Of a stretch of 13,550 bases of DNA, positions 7,438 through 13,461 are shown piece after piece. Source of the DNA: Cytophagales bacterium. GTDB taxonomy: Bacteria; Bacteroidota; Bacteroidia; Cytophagales; Cyclobacteriaceae. A program made the position numbers and the translations under genes. The stretch spans positions 1 through 13,550 of the forward strand of contig DNTA01000141.1 in the NCBI GenBank assembly GCA_003500135.1, given 5' to 3'. Position 1 is the first letter of the stretch; each line of letters starts with the position of its first letter. Under the pieces are notes generated by a model. It saw nothing but the letters and a program-made list of their open reading frames with translations. It was not told where the DNA came from and ran no database searches.

Positions 7438-8226
7438 ATGAAAGTATCGATAATTATTGCGGGAGTAAACCCTCAATTCATACAAATCATTTTAGATTCA
7501 CTGCTCAATCAGTCTTTGCAACCATTCGAGGTGATCATCAGTGAAGATGGGGTAAAACCGGAAATGGAAAAGCTGATTGAAGCGTATCAACTAAAAGTAA
7601 AATTTAGACTCATCCACCTTTCGGAACCGCATCAGGGGTTCAGGATATCATATATTCGTAATAAGGCTGCCGCAATTGCTAAAGGCGACTTTTTTATTTT
7701 TTCTGATGGCGATTTGTTTTTGCATAAAAGGTTTGTTGAAGACTACACCAAAGCAATGGATAAAGGTGTGGCATTTATCGGCACCCGGTCTTTTGTTGAA
7801 AAATCATATACCTCAAAAATATTATCGGGGAAAAAAGCACCGAATTCAGTGCCCATAACCAGGCTTGAGAAAAACACCATAAATGCCATCAGGATTCCGG
7901 GTGTTCATAAGTTTCTTCCCTCAATTTCCTATCCGGAAGATAAACGTGGAGGTTTAATAAGTGTACACCGGGAAGATTTTTTCGCAATAAACGGATACAA
8001 TGAGGCCTTCAAAGGCTGGGGAAGGGAAGATACCGATTTTGTATGTAGATTGTTTTATCACCGAGTAGAGATTAGGAAACTCAAATTTGCCGGGTTGACG
8101 TATCATCTTTGGCACCCTATCGAAAGTCGCGAATATTTAAATAAAAATGACTCCATACTCCAGGATACCATCAAAAACCGTTTGGTCTTTTGTGAGCTGG
8201 GAGTATCCGGCCATTTAAATAAATAA
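7438..8226 (+). CDS. GT2-like glycosyltransferase with galactosyltransferase-type C-terminal motif
   Basis: This 262-residue protein differs from the two GT2 enzymes before it. MKVSIIIAGVN begins the first strand, IISEDG (33-38) replaces the usual VNDGS, and SDGD (89-92) is the metal-binding DxD-type motif. Near the C-terminus, NGYNEAFKGWGREDTDF (185-201) fits the Glyco_transf_7C motif (GWGxEDxD) found in galactosyl- and N-acetylgalactosaminyltransferases and in chondroitin-synthase-like bacterial enzymes. YHLWH (222-226) follows at the position where such enzymes carry a conserved His. The combination suggests transfer of a Gal-, GalNAc- or similar sugar, but the donor is not proven. It starts at ATG, 6 bp after the preceding gene, and is the last gene of the polysaccharide set. 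An 80-bp gap without an obvious terminator separates it from the pterin enzyme gene. Confidence 0.82.
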   Translation: MKVSIIIAGVNPQFIQIILDSLLNQSLQPFEVIISEDGVKPEMEKLIEAYQLKVKFRLIHLSEPHQGFRISYIRNKAAAIAKGDFFIFSDGDLFLHKRFVEDYTKAMDKGVAFIGTRSFVEKSYTSKILSGKKAPNSVPITRLEKNTINAIRIPGVHKFLPSISYPEDKRGGLISVHREDFFAINGYNEAFKGWGREDTDFVCRLFYHRVEIRKLKFAGLTYHLWHPIESREYLNKNDSILQDTIKNRLVFCELGVSGHLNK

Positions 8227-8277
8227 TAGTTTATTCATTTCCTGACCTAAATCAAATAGTAATTAGCATGCATTGCT

Positions 8278-8285
8278 TATTTTTG
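8278..8285 (+). promoter_or_regulatory. Possible -7 promoter element for the pterin synthase-lpxB pair
   Basis: TATTTTTG matches TAnnTTTG and is followed by CA, as in both tRNA promoters of this window. It lies 21 bp before the ATG at 8307, so the leader would be about 15 nt. No good TTG is seen 19-21 bp upstream. It sits in the gap where the polysaccharide set ends, which fits a new transcription unit. Confidence 0.4.
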
Positions 8286-8306
8286 CATTGAAAAAATACC
8301 GAAGGA

Positions 8307-8729
8307 ATGATTTATATAACTAGGGAAACCCATTTTTGTGCAGCGCACAAACTGTGGAATGAAAAGTGGAGCAAGGAGAAGAACTTCGAGGTGTTTGGAC
8401 CATGCGCCAATGAAAACTGGCATGGCCATAATTTTGATATGAGAGTGACCGTGAAAGGTAAGCCCGACCCAAAGACGGGCTTTGTTATAAATTTTAAGGA
8501 TCTCAAACAGCTGGTTAACGAAGAAATCATCTATAAGGTAGATCATAAAAACCTCAATATCGATGTGCCTTTTCTGGAAGGTAAGCTAACGAGTTGCGAA
8601 ACGCTTGTCGTGGAGTTTTGGAACATTCTGGCGCCAAAAATCCTGAAAATGACCGATGGGCAAGTAGCTTTACATTGCATCAAGCTGACTGAAACCAAAA
8701 ACAATTACGCGGAATACTACGGCGAATAG
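8307..8729 (+). CDS. 6-pyruvoyltetrahydropterin synthase / 6-carboxytetrahydropterin synthase (QueD) family protein
   Basis: This 140-residue enzyme belongs to the PTPS/QueD family, which converts 7,8-dihydroneopterin triphosphate either to 6-carboxytetrahydropterin (queuosine and 7-deazaguanine synthesis) or to 6-pyruvoyltetrahydropterin. The zinc ligands are visible as His14 (in FCAAHKL) and His39 and His41 (in HGHNF). Cys33 is the likely catalytic Cys, followed after five residues by HGH. Asp79-His80 (DHKNLN) and Glu129 (ETKNNYAEYYGE) complete the active site. The Cys-x5-HGH spacing and the ETxNN ending resemble the animal-type PTPS, so assignment to QueD itself is open. Length is normal for the family. 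It starts at ATG with a promoter-like box just upstream. lpxB follows after 23 bp, suggesting co-transcription, though the two pathways are not linked biochemically. Family call is secure; the exact product is not. Confidence 0.9.
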   Translation: MIYITRETHFCAAHKLWNEKWSKEKNFEVFGPCANENWHGHNFDMRVTVKGKPDPKTGFVINFKDLKQLVNEEIIYKVDHKNLNIDVPFLEGKLTSCETLVVEFWNILAPKILKMTDGQVALHCIKLTETKNNYAEYYGE

Positions 8730-8752
8730 GTCGCATTTTTATACATTTAATC

Positions 8753-9877
8753 ATGAAATTTTTTGTGGTAGCTGGTGAAAGATCCGGTGATCTTCATGCA
8801 TCCAATCTTATTTATTCCATAAAAAGCCAGGCGCCCGGAGCAACATTCAAAGGTATCGGCGGCGACTTAATGGCCGAGGCCGGGGCTGATATCTGGATGC
8901 ACTATAAATCATTGGCAGTTATGGGTTTTCAGGAGGTAATTGCCCAGGCCTACAAACTACTCAAAAATATTAACGATTGCCGCGATGAAATAAGTGATTA
9001 TCAACCCGATGCGGTGATTTGCATTGATTATGGAGGGTTCAACATGCGGCTTGGCAAAAAACTCCAAAATCGAGGCATTCCACTTATTTATTATATCACA
9101 CCAAAAGTTTGGGCCTGGAATCAAAGCCGTGCTAATAAAATCAAGAAATACTTTGATAAGGCTTATGTGATTCTTCCTTTTGAAGGGCCATTTCTAAAGA
9201 AATACGGCATAGATGCCAAATATGTAGGCAACCCGGTATTGGATTCTATCAAAAAATTTAAACCTAAGCTTGATTTTAAATCTGAATACAGAATTGAACG
9301 CGATAAAAAATTTGTAGCGCTTCTACCTGGGAGCAGACGTCAGGAAGTATTGTATGCGTTAGAAATATTAAGAAAGGTAGCCAGCGCAATGCCCGATGTT
9401 ATTTTTGCCGTATCGGCAGTCAATAATCTACAGTCAGAATTATATGAATCGATTATTACCCTGCCAAATGTAAAACTGGTGTACGAAGACAGTTATAATA
9501 TGCTTTACCATGCCGATGCGGCGGTAGTTACATCTGGCACAGCTACTTTGGAAACGGCCCTGTTCAATGTGCCTCAAGTAGTGGTATATCGCGCGTCGAG
9601 CCTTACCTATCAAATCGCCAAAAAGCTAATTAAAGTTGATTATATATCCCTGGTAAATTTAATAGCCGGACAGGAAGTGGTTAAAGAGCTTATTCAAAAT
9701 CAATTCAATCCGGATAATATCATTTCCGAGCTCAACAGGATCTTAAAAAAATCGGAGAGATGGGGGTCGATCATTGAGGGATATAAAGAGGTACGGCAGA
9801 ATCTGGGAAACAATAATGCCTCAAACGAAACAGCCAGGCAAATATTAACTTACCTGGCTGGATCGAATAAAACATGA
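8753..9877 (+). CDS. lpxB: Lipid-A-disaccharide synthase
   Basis: LpxB (GT19) joins UDP-2,3-diacylglucosamine and 2,3-diacylglucosamine-1-phosphate (lipid X) to make the lipid A disaccharide at the inner face of the cytoplasmic membrane. The 374-residue protein has the family hallmarks: AGERSGD (residues 7-13), GIGG (34-37), MGFQEV (57-62), the strand around CIDYGGFN (90-97), YYITPKVWAW (113-122), PFE (142-144) and VGNP (158-161). The C-terminal nucleotide-binding half has LLPGSRRQE (190-198) and SGTATLE (261-267). The length is usual. It starts at ATG, 23 bp after the pterin enzyme gene. It converges with clpX, with 8 bp between the stop codons, and its last codons carry an inverted repeat (9831-9860). 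It shows the cell makes lipid A, so the upstream glycosyltransferases could act on lipopolysaccharide; that link is inference. Confidence 0.97.
   Translation: MKFFVVAGERSGDLHASNLIYSIKSQAPGATFKGIGGDLMAEAGADIWMHYKSLAVMGFQEVIAQAYKLLKNINDCRDEISDYQPDAVICIDYGGFNMRLGKKLQNRGIPLIYYITPKVWAWNQSRANKIKKYFDKAYVILPFEGPFLKKYGIDAKYVGNPVLDSIKKFKPKLDFKSEYRIERDKKFVALLPGSRRQEVLYALEILRKVASAMPDVIFAVSAVNNLQSELYESIITLPNVKLVYEDSYNMLYHADAAVVTSGTATLETALFNVPQVVVYRASSLTYQIAKKLIKVDYISLVNLIAGQEVVKELIQNQFNPDNIISELNRILKKSERWGSIIEGYKEVRQNLGNNNASNETARQILTYLAGSNKT
9831..9860 (-). terminator. Inverted repeat at the end of lpxB, possible terminator for clpX transcripts
   Basis: CAGCCAGG (9831-9838) and CCTGGCTG (9853-9860) are perfect 8-bp inverted arms around a 14-nt loop, GC-rich against an AT-rich background. 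Read on the minus strand, the hairpin starts 25 nt after the clpX stop codon and is followed by TTTCGTTTG, a U-rich though imperfect tail. On the plus strand no T tract follows. It therefore fits best as a terminator of the tig-clpP-clpX direction, embedded in lpxB coding sequence. Its function is inferred. Confidence 0.5.
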
Positions 9878-9885
9878 TGATATGA

Positions 9886-11118
9886 TTAAGCAGCCTTTAG
9901 TTTGTTAAGGCGCGACTTGTCAAATTTCTGCTCGGCATACGCTTTGGTAATTACGAGCTCTTTCACTTCATCGGTCGATGGTAATTCAAACATAGCATCG
10001 GTCATTATAGCCTCACAAATAGAGCGAAGCCCTCTCGCTCCAAGTTTGAACTCTACTGCTTTATCAACGATGTAATTTAGCGCATCACCTTTAAACTGAA
10101 GCTCGATATCTTCCATTTTGAACAGCTTTTTATACTGCTTGGTCAATGCGTTTTTTGGCTCGGTAAGTATGCTTCGAAGGGCATCCCTGTCAAGTGGATC
10201 AAGGTATGTCAAAACGGGTAGGCGCCCGATAAGTTCTGGAATTAATCCATAGCTCTTCAGGTCTTGCGCATTCACATATTGCAAAAGGTTCTCTTTGTCC
10301 ACTTTGCCGCCTTTACGATCCTCGGTAGAAGTAAACCCAAGCGGTGCCGTGTTCAACCTTCTGCCGATCATTCGGTCGATACCGTCAAAAGCGCCACCAC
10401 ATATAAACAAAATGTTCTGCGTGTTGATGTTGATCATCTTTTGATCTGGGTGCTTTCTTCCACCCTGAGGGGGCACATTGACCGATGTGCCTTCCAGTAA
10501 TTTTAGAAGGGCTTGTTGCACCCCTTCTCCACTCACATCACGAGTGATGGAAGGGTTGTCGGATTTCCTGGCAATTTTATCCAGTTCATCGATGTACACA
10601 ATGCCTCGCTCGGCAGCTTCTACTTCATAGTTGGCCGACTGAAGCAGTCGTGTAAGTATACTTTCTACATCTTCACCCACATATCCGGCTTCGGTCAATA
10701 CGGTAGCATCGGCGATACAGAAAGGCACCTGTAGCATGTTGGCCAGCGTTTTGGCCAGGTAGGTTTTACCGGTACCGGTTTCACCCACCATGATGATATT
10801 CGACTTTTCAATCATCACATCATCCTGCTCGTCGCTTTTTTGCATAAGCCTTTTGTAGTGGTTATATACCGCTACCGACATTACTTTTTTGGCTTCATCC
10901 TGACCAATAACAAACTGATCCAGGTATTCCTTGATCAGTTTGGGTTTGACCAGGTTAAAATTCGGTTTGGAATCCTTCGCCTTGGTGTTTTGTTCATCCT
11001 GCAGGATTTGGTGGGCCTGCTCTATGCAAATATTGCATATGTGCGCATGAATGCCCGAAACCATCAACTCCACATCTTTCTTCTTTCTACCACAAAATGA
11101 ACAGGTGATTTGTGACAT
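9886..11118 (-). CDS. clpX: ATP-dependent Clp protease, ATP-binding subunit ClpX
   Basis: ClpX is the AAA+ hexamer that unfolds tagged substrates and feeds them into ClpP in the cytoplasm. The 410-residue protein has the N-terminal zinc-binding domain (Cys6, Cys9, Cys28, Cys31), Walker A GETGTGKT (112-119), the pore loop GYVG (145-148), Walker [10 protein letters not shown] (173-181), the RKH pore-loop element (221-223) and sensor 2 GARGLRS (360-366). LGF (260-262) stands where most ClpX proteins have the IGF loop that docks on ClpP. I chose ATG at 11118 ([12 protein letters not shown]), which puts the zinc domain right at the N-terminus and lies 4 bp after the clpP stop codon. A start at 11151 would add 11 residues inside clpP and looks wrong. 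The close spacing implies co-transcription and perhaps translational coupling with clpP. Confidence 0.97.
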   Translation of the reverse strand: MSQITCSFCGRKKKDVELMVSGIHAHICNICIEQAHQILQDEQNTKAKDSKPNFNLVKPKLIKEYLDQFVIGQDEAKKVMSVAVYNHYKRLMQKSDEQDDVMIEKSNIIMVGETGTGKTYLAKTLANMLQVPFCIADATVLTEAGYVGEDVESILTRLLQSANYEVEAAERGIVYIDELDKIARKSDNPSITRDVSGEGVQQALLKLLEGTSVNVPPQGGRKHPDQKMININTQNILFICGGAFDGIDRMIGRRLNTAPLGFTSTEDRKGGKVDKENLLQYVNAQDLKSYGLIPELIGRLPVLTYLDPLDRDALRSILTEPKNALTKQYKKLFKMEDIELQFKGDALNYIVDKAVEFKLGARGLRSICEAIMTDAMFELPSTDEVKELVITKAYAEQKFDKSRLNKLKAA

Positions 11119-11122
11119 ATAA

Positions 11123-11794
11123 TTATTTCTTGTGTTCCAAAACTTCGTCAATCAAGCCATATTCTTTGGCTTCCTTGGCTTTCATCCAATAATCCCTATC
11201 GGAGTCTTTTTCTATTTTGTCGTAAGTCTGGCCGCTATGTCTTGCTAGAATATCATACAAATCTTTCTTAACAGAAAGGGTTTGTTTCAATGAGATCTCC
11301 ATATCAGAAGCCTGACCTTGCATGCCACTCATAGGTTGGTGGATCATGATGCGCGCGTGAGGCAGGGCAGCTCTTTTCTTATCAGCGCCTGCCGAGAGCA
11401 ATACGGCGCCCATAGATGCTGCCAAACCTGTACAAATGGTGGCAACATCGGGTTTTACATACTGCATGGTATCATATATGCCCAGTCCGGCATAAACCGA
11501 GCCTCCAGGGCTATTGATATACATGATAATATCTTTGGCTGGGTCAGATGACTCCAGGAAAAGCAATTGAGCTGTGATAATGTTGGCGATCTGATCATCT
11601 ACGCCCAAACCCATAAAAATGATTCGGTCTGATATCAGACGGGTGAATACATCAATGGCCCTGAAATTTCCCGGACGCTCCTCGATGACATATTGGGTCA
11701 TATTTTGGATGGCATTGGCGTAATCGTCTACCATGGCGCCTGACATACCGCGGTCTTTTACCGCAAATTTCCTGAATTCGTTGTTGATATCCAT
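11123..11794 (-). CDS. clpP: ATP-dependent Clp protease, proteolytic subunit ClpP
   Basis: ClpP is the serine peptidase that forms the double-ring proteolytic chamber and works with ClpX. The 223-residue sequence carries the catalytic triad: Ser127 (GLAASMGA), His152 (RIMIHQP) and Asp201 (SDRDYWM). Other hallmarks are the NSPGGSV oxyanion loop (94-100) and the central handle region rich in Gly and Gln ([10 protein letters not shown]). It is slightly longer than the E. coli protein (207 residues) because of a longer N-terminal stretch, which may be a processed propeptide. It starts at ATG 11794, about 37 bp after a -7-like box (11831-11838) and downstream of the tig terminator-like hairpin. 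clpX follows after 4 bp. Confidence 0.97.
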   Translation of the reverse strand: MDINNEFRKFAVKDRGMSGAMVDDYANAIQNMTQYVIEERPGNFRAIDVFTRLISDRIIFMGLGVDDQIANIITAQLLFLESSDPAKDIIMYINSPGGSVYAGLGIYDTMQYVKPDVATICTGLAASMGAVLLSAGADKKRAALPHARIMIHQPMSGMQGQASDMEISLKQTLSVKKDLYDILARHSGQTYDKIEKDSDRDYWMKAKEAKEYGLIDEVLEHKK

Positions 11795-11830
11795 TCGGTT
11801 TCGTTCAATTTTACCTTATAATAGCGCTAA

Positions 11831-11838
11831 CAAATTTA
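11831..11838 (-). promoter_or_regulatory. Possible -7 promoter element for clpP-clpX
   Basis: On the minus strand, TAAATTTG matches the Bacteroidota -7 consensus TAnnTTTG. It lies immediately after the T tract of the tig terminator-like hairpin and shares one base with it. Transcription would start near 11824, about 30 nt before the clpP ATG. No clear -33 TTG is present: that region is occupied by the hairpin. It may allow clpPX to be expressed apart from tig. Confidence 0.4.
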
Positions 11839-11864
11839 AAAAAAAAGCCCTTTGTATAAAGGAC
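11838..11864 (-). terminator. Intrinsic terminator-like hairpin after tig
   Basis: On the minus strand, GTCCTTT (11864-11858) pairs with AAAGGGC (11853-11847) around the 4-nt loop ATAC. This is a 7-bp stem with one U-G wobble, and nine T residues follow directly (11846-11838). It begins 28 nt after the tig stop codon. The stem is short and moderately GC-rich, so it may be a partial terminator that lets some transcripts continue into clpP. Confidence 0.65.
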
Positions 11865-11891
11865 TTTATAGTATATCGTAAAAAAGGCGAT

Positions 11892-13214
11892 TTAGTTTTC
11901 GATTTTCTTCTCAAAATCAGCTTTTGTTACCTTTTTATCAGTGATCTTCAGTGTTTCCTTCAATTTATCGATTACCTTATCGGTACGAACAGTATTGTAA
12001 ATATTCATATAATTCTGCCCGTTTTCCTGTTGAAGGTAGTTATTGGCAAACTGATCCATGTAAGCCTCCATTTCAGGACTGGCTGACCCGCCAAATTGTG
12101 CCCTGAAAAGCTCCTTGGTTTTTTCAATCACCTCATCATTCACTACTTTAATGTCGTGCTCTTCGGAAATTTTATCTTTGATCAGGCTCCATTTCAGGTC
12201 TCTGATGTAATGTTCAAAATCTTTATCGAGCTCTTCTTCGCTTATTTCGCTGCTGCTCCTGAGTATCCACTTTTTGTAAAAGCCGTCTGGCGTTTCAATC
12301 TTGGTTTTATCGAGCAATTCTTTTTGAATGTCGCGAGATAACAGATAGTCGCTGTCACGCTCGTGGTTCTTTGCGAGTGTTTCTCGATATTTTTCCTTGA
12401 ATTCTTTTTCCGTTTTTACTTCGTCTTTTCCAAAAATCTTGTCAAAGAGCTCCTGGTTCAGTTCCGCTGGAATATTTCTGCTGATATCTTTTACTTCGAA
12501 GGTAAACTCGCCCTTTAATTTTTTGGCTTCTTCTTCCGACTCATGTACAAAGTGTGCCAGGTCGTGGTTATCGGCAAAAAGTTTCTGTATGTCAAATGTT
12601 ACCGAATCGCCATTTGTAAGCCCGACAAATTTCTTGGCCATTTTTTTATCTACCTTGTCGGTATAAATGGCGGTTTCTTTGGAAAATTCGTTGGATTCCT
12701 GAATCAGTTGGCCATAAATGGAATCACCGGCCTCACTCTTTTCAGGCTGTTCCACCTTTCCGTATTGCTTTTTGAGCTTTTCAATTTGCTCATTGAGCTC
12801 CTTATCGTCAATTTTTATCTGATATCGAGTGATTTTGAAATCGGTTTTCAGGTCAAACTCCGGAACAAGGCCGATTTCATATTCAAATTCGAAGTCTTTC
12901 TGGGTTTCCCAGTCAATACTTTTTGCTTTTTCTTCATTCGGCAGAGGTTCCCCGATGGTTTTTACATCGTTTTTCTGGATGTAATTTCTCAGTCCATCTA
13001 CCAATAATTTATTCACTTCTTCAACTAGAATGGAGGCGCCATACATTTTTTTAATAAGTCCGGGAGGAACTTTTCCTGGCCTGAAGCCTTTGAGGTTAGC
13101 TGATTTGGCGTACTCTTTCAGTTTTTGTTGATAATTGTTTTGATAATCAGCCTCGTTTAATTTAACTTTAATTAAACCCTCAGTTGTAGAAGTTTGCTCT
13201 AATTGAATATCCAA
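11892..13214 (-). CDS. tig: Trigger factor, ribosome-associated chaperone
   Basis: Trigger factor binds at the ribosome exit tunnel and shields new polypeptides. The 440-residue protein has the N-terminal ribosome-binding domain with the signature GFRPGKVP (residues 43-50). A divergent FKBP-like domain lies at about 160-244, and an alpha-helical substrate-binding C-terminal region covers about 250-430. The FKBP part is recognisable mainly by position and by VGLTNGDSVTFDI (197-209). Many of the aromatic pocket residues of active prolyl isomerases are not evident, so isomerase activity is doubtful, as in related Bacteroidota proteins. The start is TTG at 13214 (MDIQLEQT); the nearby ATG at 13219 is out of frame. 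The gene lies between tRNA-Leu and clpP on the same strand, the classical tig-clpP-clpX order. A terminator-like hairpin stands on each side, and I see no convincing promoter of its own. Confidence 0.95.
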   Translation of the reverse strand: MDIQLEQTSTTEGLIKVKLNEADYQNNYQQKLKEYAKSANLKGFRPGKVPPGLIKKMYGASILVEEVNKLLVDGLRNYIQKNDVKTIGEPLPNEEKAKSIDWETQKDFEFEYEIGLVPEFDLKTDFKITRYQIKIDDKELNEQIEKLKKQYGKVEQPEKSEAGDSIYGQLIQESNEFSKETAIYTDKVDKKMAKKFVGLTNGDSVTFDIQKLFADNHDLAHFVHESEEEAKKLKGEFTFEVKDISRNIPAELNQELFDKIFGKDEVKTEKEFKEKYRETLAKNHERDSDYLLSRDIQKELLDKTKIETPDGFYKKWILRSSSEISEEELDKDFEHYIRDLKWSLIKDKISEEHDIKVVNDEVIEKTKELFRAQFGGSASPEMEAYMDQFANNYLQQENGQNYMNIYNTVRTDKVIDKLKETLKITDKKVTKADFEKKIEN

Positions 13215-13244
13215 GGCATTAAATATTTAAATGATGAAGAAATC

Positions 13245-13294
13245 AAAAAACCCCCAATCGGGATGAATTGGTATCGCGATCGAGGGTTGTTTTT
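13245..13294 (-). terminator. Strong hairpin between tRNA-Leu and tig, terminator-like on both strands
   Basis: AACCCCCAATCG (13249-13260) and CGATCGAGGGTT (13277-13288) form a 12-bp stem with two G-U type pairs and a 16-nt loop. On the minus strand it is followed by six T residues (13250-13245, partly in the stem), and on the plus strand by G and T5 (13290-13294). It starts 9 nt after the 3' end of tRNA-Leu and ends about 30 nt before the tig start codon. It probably ends the tRNA transcript; if some transcripts pass, they supply tig. Confidence 0.75.
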
Positions 13295-13296
13295 AG

Positions 13297-13378
13297 TGCG
13301 GATGGAGGGACTCGAACCCCCATGCCCGGAGGCGCTAGATCCTAAGTCTAGTGCGTCTACCAATTTCGCCACATCCGC
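13297..13378 (-). tRNA. tRNA-Leu (anticodon UAG)
   Basis: On the minus strand the acceptor stem GCGGATG pairs with CATCCGC. The anticodon arm has stem CTAGA/TCTAG and loop CTTAGGA, giving anticodon TAG, which reads leucine codon CTA and others by wobble. The D-arm contains AATTGGTAGAC and the T-arm loop is TTCGAGT between GGGGG and CCCTC-type strands. A longer variable arm marks it as a class II tRNA, as expected for leucine. The discriminator base is A, followed by CT rather than a full CCA, so CCA must be added after transcription. Its promoter lies at 13397-13426. Confidence 0.96.
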
Positions 13379-13396
13379 GTATAATAAATTGGTGTG

Positions 13397-13426
13397 CAAA
13401 GGTAAATATTATTTCAAAAAGTACAA
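13397..13426 (-). promoter_or_regulatory. Bacteroidota-type promoter for tRNA-Leu
   Basis: On the minus strand there is TTG (13424-13426), a 19-bp spacer and TACCTTTG (13397-13404), followed by CA. The spacing and the -7 box are the same as at the tRNA-Val promoter (148-178). Transcription should start about 12 nt before the tRNA 5' end at 13378. Confidence 0.75.
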
Positions 13427-13461
13427 CAGCTGCGAAAAAGATTTTTAATTAGAGGTCGGAT

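Noticed and set aside
7341..7858. Short plus-strand open frames overlapping the second GT2 gene and the third glycosyltransferase gene
   Set aside because: They are out-of-frame shadows of two genes with clear glycosyltransferase motifs.
8227..8306. Terminator between the polysaccharide set and the pterin enzyme gene
   Set aside because: Only short AT-rich complementary stretches are present; no stable stem followed by a T tract could be drawn.
11119..11151. Longer ClpX start at 11151
   Set aside because: It would add 11 residues overlapping the clpP end; the ATG at 11118 places the zinc-binding Cys motif at the normal distance from the N-terminus.
12543..13007. 154-codon plus-strand open frame opposite tig, rich in Phe, Leu and Ile
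   Set aside because: It is the antisense reading of Lys/Glu-rich trigger factor codons, which gives false hydrophobic sequence.
13199..13448. Open frames on both strands across tRNA-Leu (for example one containing ADVAKLVDALDLGSSASG on the minus strand and MEGLEPPCPEALDPKSSAS on the plus strand)
   Set aside because: These are translations of the tRNA-Leu gene itself, a well-known source of false protein annotations.
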